Part shown: piece by piece, positions 1 through 5,285 of the stretch
Layout: each line of letters starts with the position of its first letter
How positions within the stretch are numbered: position 1 is the first letter of the stretch
DNA from: CAZPEV01 sp964585635
GTDB lineage: Bacteria; Zixibacteria; MSB-5A5; GN15; JAAZOE01
Direction of reading: 5' to 3'
DNA length: 5,285 nucleotides
Assembly: GCA_964585635.1 (NCBI GenBank)
Contig: CAZPEV010000199.1
Location: 1 to 5,285, forward strand
The notes under the pieces: model-generated
Told to the model about the DNA's origin: nothing
Databases searched by the model: none
The model's input: only the letters and a program-made list of their open reading frames with translations
Translations under genes and position numbers: made by a program

Positions 1-439
1 GCATTCGTCGTAGATCGGTCAACGCCCCGGTCATGGCCTTCATCAGGTCGGGCATCAGCCGCGCCTCGTCCATGGCCTCCGCCGCCTCCGCCAGAAGCTG
101 GGGAAAAGCCAAAACGTGACTCAGGGTAATATCACCGGCCAGCTTCAGTCGCTTCTTCAGCCCCACCAAATGATCATAGAAGGCCGCCGCCGTCCGCTGG
201 TCGATCAGCGCTTTGGCCGCCGCTTCCGGGGATTCCTCGAGGTTGACCGTAATCGTGATCTTGCCGCGGGAGATCTTTTGATTAACCATCTCTTTCAATT
301 GGCCTTCGGCGCCGGCCAGCAGGCGCGGCATGCGGAAGACGCACTCAAGAAAGCGGCTGTTGACCGAGGCCAATTCCACGCGAAGCTTATAATCACGCCG
401 ACGAATCTCGCTTCTGCCGAAGCCGGTCATTGAGTTCAT
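1..439 (-). CDS. yicC: YicC family endoribonuclease, N-terminal part (gene runs off the window start)
   Basis: This is the 5' half of a gene for a YicC-like protein; 146 codons are visible, and family members are usually about 290 residues. The start reads MNSMTGFGRSE, matching the family signature in which SMTGFGR follows a few N-terminal residues. Next come a conserved ELASVNSRFLE segment (about residues 22-32), a MPRLL stretch and an ISRGKITITVNLEE strand (about 62-75), all as expected for the YicC N-terminal domain. YicC proteins are reported to be endoribonucleases involved in RNA turnover and stationary-phase physiology; that role is known of the family and not shown here. I chose ATG 439 over ATG 430 because family members carry residues before SMTGFG and because a GGGG (447-450) lies 7 bases upstream. 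The catalytic C-terminal half is outside the window. A 9-base tandem duplication (75-92) encodes AEAAEA and keeps frame. In many bacteria gmk follows yicC; that side is not visible. Confidence 0.93.
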   Translation of the reverse strand, partial: MNSMTGFGRSEIRRRDYKLRVELASVNSRFLECVFRMPRLLAGAEGQLKEMVNQKISRGKITITVNLEESPEAAAKALIDQRTAAAFYDHLVGLKKRLKLAGDITLSHVLAFPQLLAEAAEAMDEARLMPDLMKAMTGALTDLRRM

Positions 440-466
440 CTTACCACCCCATCGGTTTATGGTAAG
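440..466. promoter_or_regulatory. Perfect inverted repeat over the yicC start region (operator or leader hairpin)
   Basis: CTTACCA (440-446) and TGGTAAG (460-466) are perfect reverse complements separated by 13 bases. The element begins next to the predicted transcription start and ends at the base before the yicC ATG, so it occupies the whole predicted leader. In RNA it would form a 7-pair hairpin whose loop holds the GGGG ribosome-binding sequence and whose second arm lies between that site and the ATG. As DNA it could equally be an operator just downstream of the promoter. It has no U-tract, so it is not a normal terminator. Confidence 0.5.
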
Positions 467-471
467 GGGGG

Positions 472-499
472 AATATACCGCCCGGCAATCTTTTGTCAA
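472..499 (-). promoter_or_regulatory. Predicted sigma70-type promoter for yicC
   Basis: On the minus strand TTGACA (499-494, six of six consensus) is followed by a 16-base spacer and TATATT (477-472, five of six). This is the best promoter match I saw in the window, and it sits directly upstream of yicC. The predicted transcription start is about 466-463, giving a 5' leader of only about 25 bases. The TGA stop of the upstream response regulator (498-496) lies inside the -35 box. Transcription start is predicted from spacing only. Confidence 0.72.
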
Positions 500-1236
500 T
501 CGGTTTTATCGGCGGGAATAACTTCCGGAGAAGCGTCACGCTGTCGCGGAATCCGTCTTCCCACAAGCCTCAGCATTGGCCCCACCGGGGTATGCTTGAC
601 CGAGGTGGTCATCAGGCCGGCCATCTGGTGGGTAATTTCTTGAATGCGGCGGGCGGAAGTTTCTATCATGTGGAGTTTTTCTACGGCGTCGGGGTCGACG
701 ATCTGCGGGTCCTCCAACAAGAGTTCGAGTTTTCCCAAAATCGCCATCACCTGATTATTGATCTCATGGTTAAGCGTAGAAGCCACCGTGGTCACCATCT
801 CCAGCTTCTCACCCTCTCTGGCCTTGGCCTCCAAACGGCGGCTCTTGAGGATCAATTGCTGCTTCTGAAACGCCTGCTGAATAATGCGTGGCAAGGCCGA
901 TTCAAAATCGCCGCTCTTGGTCACGTAATCCATCGCCCCCATCTTGATGGCCTCGGCCGCGATCTGCTCCGAACCGCCGCCGGTGATAACCACGATCGGC
1001 AAGTCCGGCTTCCCGGCTCGAATCAATGCCAACAGCTCCAAGCCGTCGATATCGGGAAGATGAAAATCGACCGCCCCCAGGTCAAAGCGGGCGCTGGCCA
1101 TATCCTGAAGAAAGGCCTTCCCGGTGCGATAGGTCGTCACCTCGCAATCCGGATAGCGTTCCCGCACCGCCCGTTCGAACAGGATGGCATGGAAACGATT
1201 GTCCTCCACCAGCGCCATTCTTATCTTCCGCTTCAT
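496..1236 (-). CDS. Response regulator: receiver domain plus DHp (HisKA-like) domain, no ATPase domain
   Basis: A 246-residue cytoplasmic protein. Residues about 4-125 form a receiver domain: acidic pair E11-D12, phospho-acceptor D57 in VDFHLPDIDG, T85 in VVITGGG and K107 in YVTKSG, so all conserved phosphorylation residues are present. A charged helical linker (about 126-145) leads to a DHp/HisKA-like two-helix domain (about 146-212) with the H-box STLNHEINNQ, in which H157 is the candidate phospho-histidine. The sequence ends 34 residues later in a basic, proline-containing tail with no HATPase_c domain and no DNA-binding or enzymatic output. It could pass phosphate from D57 to H157, dephosphorylate a partner, or be phosphorylated in trans by the kinase encoded just upstream. 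The start is ATG 1236, with AGGG (1247-1244) 7 bases upstream inside the last kinase codons, which suggests translational coupling. The pairing with the kinase rests on adjacency. The receiver assignment is firm; the role of the DHp part is inference. Confidence 0.9.
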   Translation of the reverse strand: MKRKIRMALVEDNRFHAILFERAVRERYPDCEVTTYRTGKAFLQDMASARFDLGAVDFHLPDIDGLELLALIRAGKPDLPIVVITGGGSEQIAAEAIKMGAMDYVTKSGDFESALPRIIQQAFQKQQLILKSRRLEAKAREGEKLEMVTTVASTLNHEINNQVMAILGKLELLLEDPQIVDPDAVEKLHMIETSARRIQEITHQMAGLMTTSVKHTPVGPMLRLVGRRIPRQRDASPEVIPADKTD

Positions 1237-1240
1237 ACCC

Positions 1241-3136
1241 TTACCCTGTAATCTGCTCCGGCAGAACGAAGAGAATGGTCAATCCGCCGGAACCCTCCTG
1301 CTCCAGCCAAACCTGACCGCCCCAGCCGTCGACGATATCACGGACGATGGCCAGCCCCAAGCCGGTTCCCTCCCTTTCCATCACGGAGGGATCGGGCACT
1401 CGGAAAAAGGGGTCGAAGACCCGTTGCCGATAGGCATCGCCGACTCCGAGACCGTTGTCGGATATGGAAAACCGGTGCCGGCCGTCGACACGCTCATACG
1501 CAATCGTTATGGTTGGCGGCTGTGCTCCGGACGCATATTTGAAGGCGTTATCCAGAATATTGCGGAACACCTGGATCAACTTGCCTCTGGGGGCATTGAT
1601 CTCCGGCAAGTCATTGGCAATCACCACCCGATATTGAGCGCCGGGATAGACGGCCCGCAAGGACACCAGCACATCATCGATCAAACGACGAACGGCGATC
1701 GGTTCCGGATGTCCATCGTCAATCCAGTTACGCGACATATCGTTTAATCCATCAAGCATCCGGCGCATGATGTCGACGTTTTCCCGCAGACACGTGACCG
1801 CAAACTTTCCCGCCTCATCGAGTTGATCCGTATGATGCGACTGCAATTGCTTCGCAAAAGCGGCCATGGAAATTAGTGGCGCGTTGATATCGTGAGACAT
1901 AATGCCGATCAATTTCCGGGCCGCCTCATAGTTCTGCGGCGACTCCTCTTCGGGAGATTCGGAGATAAAGCAGCAGGCGGTCAGCCGTTGGTCGTCGGTT
2001 TCCAGGGGCCCGGTGATGACCTTCAGCATCCGCGTGCCGTCAGGCAGACAAACCCGCGCCATCGCCCGTTCTTGATCTCGAATGGCTTGAGACAGCACCG
2101 ACTGCTGGAACGGTGTCGACTCGCTCCCCTTACGGCACACCCTGAGCGTCTTCAGGACGGCGCGGAAATCCTCCCGAGAGACCGGGTCTATCCCCGGCAG
2201 GATGGCGGTTGCATGAGCATTGTGAAAGACAATCTGGTAGTCGTCGGTGACTATGACAATGCCGATCTGCAGCGCCTCCGCTACCCAACCGAGCGATAAG
2301 AATCTGGCGGCCGCGGAAGTCTGGGCGGCGGACGTCGTCCTGTACTGCCGGCAAATCTGCGCCACCCAACGTAACCGCTCGGCCTCGACTTCGGTCAATG
2401 ACCTGCCGTCCCTCTTGCGCAGCCGAATGATGACCGGACCATGCTCGCTGTCGCCAAAACAAATGGCGGCCTCCTCTTGCCTACTGCCGACATTGTCGTC
2501 CAGACGCAGGGCATCAGGGGATTCGGCCAATAAGGACGTCTGCCCTTGGGCGTACCGGGGGAGATAGTCGGGGATATCGGTCTGCGCTTCCCGATCTGGA
2601 AACACCGCCAATCGCATAAGATTCTTCTCCGGCGTCAGGCCATAGCAGGAAACTTCGGCAAAATCACCCGCCTGGAAAAACAGCTCCGCCACGGTGGCAA
2701 AATCGGAGACCCCGCATCGCGGCATCAGCAAATCCAGCACTTGCCGTTCGAAAATCGGAGGCGTCACGCGGCAGCCGGAATCATGCGACGGAACCAAAAT
2801 GATCTGATAATTCACCGGATTACCGGCGATGAAGCAAAGAGAAACGATGGATTCGCAGTGCAACGGTCGGCCGTCGGCTCGGAGCAGGTCCAGCGGCAAC
2901 GAATCAAAGAATGATTCCACCCGATTTCGCCGATTAAGAATCAGTCGCAGGCGATCGAAAGATTCTTCGGTCAGGTAGGCGGCGATAGAGCTTCCAAAGA
3001 GTTCTTCCCGGACGCAACCGAGCAAATCCTCGGTCTCATCGTCAATATAGACGAAACGACCCTTTAGATCGATTTTGGAGACGGCGCACCGTGTGATTCG
3101 TTCGCTTTCGACCCCGACGGTATCGAGCATAGTCAC
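1241..3136 (-). CDS. Soluble sensor histidine kinase, PAS-GAF-PAS-HisKA-HATPase_c
   Basis: A 631-residue kinase without signal peptide or membrane segments, so it probably senses a cytoplasmic cue. Domain order: an N-terminal PAS (about 15-115, with KIDLKGRFVYID and ETEDLLG); a divergent GAF-like region (about 132-265, ending in the typical SLTEVEAERLRWVAQ helix); a second PAS (about 283-392, GIVIVTDDYQIVFHNAHA); a HisKA dimerisation domain (about 403-468) with H-box SHDINAPL and phospho-acceptor H415; and a full HATPase_c domain (about 510-628). The ATPase has N-box N526/N530, G1 box DNGLGVG (560-566), F-box FDPFF (574-578) and G2 box GTGLGL (590-595), so it should be catalytically competent. 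No obvious heme or metal ligand pattern marks the PAS ligand. The listed start is a GTG overlapping the protease stop as GTGA. GAAG (3142-3139) is only 2 bases from it but 8 bases from ATG 3130, so ATG 3130 (two residues shorter) is an equally good or better start. The regulator gene follows after 4 bases. Confidence 0.93.
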   Translation of the reverse strand: MTMLDTVGVESERITRCAVSKIDLKGRFVYIDDETEDLLGCVREELFGSSIAAYLTEESFDRLRLILNRRNRVESFFDSLPLDLLRADGRPLHCESIVSLCFIAGNPVNYQIILVPSHDSGCRVTPPIFERQVLDLLMPRCGVSDFATVAELFFQAGDFAEVSCYGLTPEKNLMRLAVFPDREAQTDIPDYLPRYAQGQTSLLAESPDALRLDDNVGSRQEEAAICFGDSEHGPVIIRLRKRDGRSLTEVEAERLRWVAQICRQYRTTSAAQTSAAARFLSLGWVAEALQIGIVIVTDDYQIVFHNAHATAILPGIDPVSREDFRAVLKTLRVCRKGSESTPFQQSVLSQAIRDQERAMARVCLPDGTRMLKVITGPLETDDQRLTACCFISESPEEESPQNYEAARKLIGIMSHDINAPLISMAAFAKQLQSHHTDQLDEAGKFAVTCLRENVDIMRRMLDGLNDMSRNWIDDGHPEPIAVRRLIDDVLVSLRAVYPGAQYRVVIANDLPEINAPRGKLIQVFRNILDNAFKYASGAQPPTITIAYERVDGRHRFSISDNGLGVGDAYRQRVFDPFFRVPDPSVMEREGTGLGLAIVRDIVDGWGGQVWLEQEGSGGLTILFVLPEQITG

Positions 3137-5082
3137 AGCTTCAAGACTTTAATCCTTTCTTCGATACCATCGGCAGAAAAGCGGATAAGATAAACGCCCG
3201 AAGCGACTTTTTCCCCGCCGGCATTGATCCCGGGCCATATGAACGGACCGGCGGCGACCCGGCCGGCATACCGGTAAACGACCTCCCCGGAGAGAGCAAA
3301 GATGTCAATGGCATACCGTTCGGGGCAATCGCCCGTGAAGAAAAACGTCAGGGAATCGGCGAACGGATTCGGCCCAGCCACAAATGGCACCACGTGCGGG
3401 ACGGTCAGGACCGAGAAATCGAGCGTGTCGGCCTCCCCTGCCGCGATCGCGATCAGCCGGTAGCCGCGTATTCCGGTCTGGTCATCAATGCCCTGGATAT
3501 TCAGATCGGCCAGCCCGCGGCCAAGGTCAACCAGACCGAAATTTGCGGGAAAATCGATCGGCAAGAATTGCACCGTTTCACCGATCGGCGCAAACGTTTC
3601 GATCACCACGGTCGTGTCTTGCCCGGCAATGACCGTTACTTGCGGGATGGGACGAATCCAGATCCGGCTGTCGGCCGCAGCCTCCATATCCGGCAAACCG
3701 TAGCCGTACTGATTATCGGGACTATTGAAGCGGCCGCCGGCCGCGATCAGCCGTCTTCGCACAAAGCCCGGCCGCCCCCGAAGCCAGGGATTGGCCTGAA
3801 GGATCAGCGCCGCCGCCCCGGCGATCTGCGGAGTCGACAGCGATGTCCCGGAGGCATACTTGAATCCACCCAGATAATCGGCACACCGCACGCCGAGTCC
3901 CATCGCCACCACCTCCGGCTTGATACGGCCATCGGCGGTCGGCCCGAACGATGAAAAATCGGCGATGACACCATTGGCCCCGATGGCGCCGACCGCCACC
4001 ACCGAGTCGGCGTCGGCCGGCGCGATGATATAATGCCAGGGATGCAGCGCCTCATTGCCGGCGGCGGTGACGACCAGAATGCCGCGCGAGGAGGCGATGT
4101 TGGCCGCAATCGTCGTGACGGCCGTGTGCCCGTTCATGTCGACATAGGTGTACCAGTCGTTGTATCCCAGAGAGGATGAGATAATGTCGGCGCCAAGGGA
4201 ATCGGCCCATTCCGCCGCCATCACCCAATAATCTTCCTCGACTTGGATCTCCTGCGCCACCAACTCCGTTTTGGCCAGAATGTAATCGGCGCCGAAGGCC
4301 GGACCGATCAGGTTGCCGAATGAGAATCCGCCACAGGCCGACAGCGTGGCGGTACCATGGTCTATCTGCGATACCGTCGGCTGGCTGTCATCGACGGTGC
4401 TGTCGTTATTGATGAAGTCCCACGTGGCCAGGATTCTCATCGAATCAAAGGCCGGGTGATTCGGCAGAAAACCGGTGTCAAAAAAGGCCAGCAAAATCCC
4501 GGAGCCGTTAAGCCGCAGGCTGTCGCTGCCGACCGGAATGAATTTCTGATGCAGCCGATCGACGCCAAGCATCCGGTTTTGGGTATACGACGGACCGTAC
4601 GCCAAGCTGTCGATTATCGCCGCCTTGTCATAGACCGCAGGCGACGGCTCCAGGGGGCGTGTCAGACAGAGTACCGGGGTAATCGATTTGACCAACGGGT
4701 ATGCCTGAAGATTGGCGATCTGCGACGCGGTCAGCCGGCAGGAAACGGCGTTTAGCCAGCGTGATACCCGAATCTCGCTGCCGCCGCACCGCCTTACCGC
4801 CTCGACATATTCCCGCCTGACCGGCAGGTCGTACCAATCCGGCGGAATGTCGCGCCTTCTCTGCCGCGCCCGAGGCTCCAGCCCGCCCGCCACCTTTCCG
4901 AAGGCAACCGGCGAGTCATCCTTATCGATGAATTGAACCCAGACTTTCTGGCCGACGCTGTCGGCCGGCGCCACGGCTGGAATTGGCAATATGGCAACCT
5001 TGCCACCCGCCTGAGCCAATGGCAGCAGAATCATCGCGGCCGCCCAAAGGCTCAACACTCGAATCGCAGATTTCTTTATCAT
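3133..5082 (-). CDS. Secreted S8 family (subtilisin-like) serine protease with C-terminal sorting domain
   Basis: A 649-residue exported protease. Residues 1-25 are a signal peptide: basic MIKKSAIR, a hydrophobic core, then a probable signal-peptidase site after LAQA. Residues about 26-140 resemble an I9-type propeptide (VWVQFIDKDD near 48-56; RWLNAVSCRLTASQI near 108-122). The subtilase domain spans about 165-470 and has the full triad: D202 in FFDTG, H242 in DHGTAT and S414 in SGTSLSTPQ, with oxyanion N343 in TAAGNE. An SSFGPTADGRIKPEVVA segment (377-393) precedes the serine motif, as is usual in this family. A beta-rich linker (about 476-562) leads to a C-terminal module (566-649) with PNPF, DIFALSGEVV, a VASGVY motif and the end IKVLKL. 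This resembles FlgD-Ig/type-IX sorting domains, so the protein is probably delivered to the cell surface or medium. ATG 5082 has GGGGA (5092-5088) 5 bases upstream. The stop overlaps or abuts the histidine kinase start. Substrate is unknown. Confidence 0.95.
   Translation of the reverse strand: MIKKSAIRVLSLWAAAMILLPLAQAGGKVAILPIPAVAPADSVGQKVWVQFIDKDDSPVAFGKVAGGLEPRARQRRRDIPPDWYDLPVRREYVEAVRRCGGSEIRVSRWLNAVSCRLTASQIANLQAYPLVKSITPVLCLTRPLEPSPAVYDKAAIIDSLAYGPSYTQNRMLGVDRLHQKFIPVGSDSLRLNGSGILLAFFDTGFLPNHPAFDSMRILATWDFINNDSTVDDSQPTVSQIDHGTATLSACGGFSFGNLIGPAFGADYILAKTELVAQEIQVEEDYWVMAAEWADSLGADIISSSLGYNDWYTYVDMNGHTAVTTIAANIASSRGILVVTAAGNEALHPWHYIIAPADADSVVAVGAIGANGVIADFSSFGPTADGRIKPEVVAMGLGVRCADYLGGFKYASGTSLSTPQIAGAAALILQANPWLRGRPGFVRRRLIAAGGRFNSPDNQYGYGLPDMEAAADSRIWIRPIPQVTVIAGQDTTVVIETFAPIGETVQFLPIDFPANFGLVDLGRGLADLNIQGIDDQTGIRGYRLIAIAAGEADTLDFSVLTVPHVVPFVAGPNPFADSLTFFFTGDCPERYAIDIFALSGEVVYRYAGRVAAGPFIWPGINAGGEKVASGVYLIRFSADGIEERIKVLKL
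3136..3387 (-). other. FlgD-Ig / type-IX-like C-terminal sorting module of the protease
   Basis: Residues 566-649 begin with AGPNPF, continue with alternating strands (IDIFALSGEVVYRY) and include a tryptophan-glycine turn and VASGVYLIRF, then end in a lysine-rich final strand. This layout matches C-terminal domains that direct proteins to the type IX system in FCB-group bacteria, or the closely similar FlgD Ig-like fold. No type IX machinery gene lies in the window, so the secretion route is inferred from the domain alone. Confidence 0.7.
5008..5082 (-). other. Signal peptide of the S8 protease
   Basis: Residues 1-25 show a basic n-region (K3, K4, R8), a hydrophobic h-region of about 14 residues (about 9-22) and a small-residue c-region ending in AQA before GG. 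This is a classical Sec signal with predicted cleavage after A25. There is no lipobox cysteine, so a lipoprotein is not indicated. Confidence 0.8.
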
Positions 5083-5123
5083 GTCATTCCCCGAACGTTC
5101 CTGCTTCCCCGGCCCGCCCGGCG

Positions 5124-5150
5124 CCTATAAGACCTTGGCCAGAAAGTCAA
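5124..5150 (-). promoter_or_regulatory. Weak candidate promoter for the protease-kinase-regulator unit
   Basis: On the minus strand TTGACT (5150-5145) is followed after 15 bases by TATAGG (5129-5124), within the end of the ABC ATPase gene and about 42 bases before the protease ATG. The -35 is good, but the spacer is short and the -10 lacks the conserved final T. If it is used, the three-gene unit would be transcribed separately from the transporter. This is a tentative call. Confidence 0.25.
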
Positions 5151-5285
5151 TCGTTCGCTGCTGCTCCGGATGATCGAACAGCTTCTCCGGCGTTCCCTCT
5201 TCGATAATTCGTCCCCCATCCATAAATATCACCCGATCGGCAACTTCCCGGGCAAATCCGATTTCATGGGTGACTACCAGCATGG
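5125..5285 (-). CDS. Polar amino-acid ABC transporter ATP-binding protein, C-terminal end (partial)
   Basis: The last 52 codons and the TAG stop (5127-5125) of a gene whose start is beyond the window end. The visible protein begins with MLVVTHEIGFAREVADRVIF: the VVTHE segment carries the switch (H-loop) histidine of ABC ATPases, and GFAREVADRVIFMD is characteristic of the GlnQ/HisP/ArtP group that energises uptake of polar amino acids. The rest (GGRIIEEGTPEKLFDHP, then QQRTIDFLAKVL) fits the normal C-terminus of that group, so the gene ends at full length rather than being truncated. The Walker A and B motifs and the signature motif lie outside the window. The exact amino-acid substrate cannot be told, and no symbol such as glnQ is assigned. 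The protease follows 42 bases downstream on the same strand with no obvious terminator between, so cotranscription is possible but functional linkage is doubtful. Confidence 0.92.
   Translation of the reverse strand, partial: MLVVTHEIGFAREVADRVIFMDGGRIIEEGTPEKLFDHPEQQRTIDFLAKVL

Noticed and set aside
75..92. Tandem 9-base repeat GCCTCCGCC x2
   Set aside because: It is in frame and encodes an Ala-Glu-rich helix segment of YicC. Two copies are explained by codon bias and do not form a repeat array.
493..1251. A 252-codon open frame on the plus strand covering the whole response regulator gene
   Set aside because: It is antisense to a gene with complete receiver and H-box motifs. The translation has low-complexity, His/Gln/Leu-rich composition with no recognisable domain, as expected from the reverse complement of GC-biased codons.
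2130..2462. A 110-codon minus-strand frame inside the kinase gene
   Set aside because: It is an out-of-frame shadow; the overlapping kinase frame has continuous GAF and PAS homology there.
3394..3954. A 186-codon plus-strand open frame opposite the protease
   Set aside because: It is Arg/Pro/Gly-rich, has no domain resemblance, and lies wholly antisense to the subtilase and linker coding region.
5093..5100. Palindrome GAACGTTC upstream of the protease ribosome-binding site
   Set aside because: It is only eight bases, does not extend outward, and a match this short is expected by chance in a window of this size.
5083..5124. Possible terminator in the GC-rich gap between the ABC ATPase and the protease
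   Set aside because: The GC-rich stretch forms no clear stem followed by a T-run in either direction, so no terminator is called.

Overview
All recognisable genes in this window lie on the minus strand and are read from high to low coordinates. In transcription order they are: the 3' end of a polar amino-acid ABC transporter ATPase (5125-5285), a secreted subtilisin-like serine protease (3133-5082), a soluble PAS/GAF-type sensor histidine kinase (1241-3136), a response regulator whose output is a histidine-phosphotransfer-like helical domain (496-1236), and the 5' half of a YicC-family endoribonuclease gene (from 439 to beyond the window start). Coding density is very high. The only gaps are 42 bases (5083-5124), 4 bases (1237-1240) and 56 bases (440-495).

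The DNA looks bacterial and moderately GC-rich. The protease carries a C-terminal FlgD-Ig/type-IX-like sorting module (PNPF near residue 571, a VASGVY motif near 626-631, a basic end). This is typical of the Fibrobacteres-Chlorobi-Bacteroidetes superphylum and related candidate phyla such as Zixibacteria or Marinimicrobia. Together with the soluble PAS kinase and the receiver-plus-H-box protein, this suggests an uncultured FCB-group bacterium. That is inference, not proof.

Protease, kinase and regulator form a tight unit. The protease stop overlaps or nearly touches the kinase start (GTGA overlap, or an ATG two bases beyond the stop). The regulator starts four bases after the kinase stop, with its ribosome-binding site inside the last kinase codons. 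The kinase has no membrane segment and the regulator has no DNA-binding domain. The likely flow is therefore phosphate from kinase His415 to regulator Asp57, with regulator His157 as a possible further relay or phosphatase element. The final output is not in the window.

The gap before yicC holds the clearest regulatory structure: TTGACA, 16 bases, TATATT, on the minus strand. Its -35 box contains the stop codon of the upstream regulator. A perfect 7-base inverted repeat then fills the region from the predicted transcription start to the yicC ATG. yicC is therefore probably a separate transcription unit with its own control.

I found no RNA genes, CRISPR arrays, insertion sequences or clear terminators. 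The families are individually known. The least ordinary features are the receiver-DHp protein without a catalytic domain, the complementary phosphatase-motif residues of kinase and regulator, and the compact yicC promoter/dyad.
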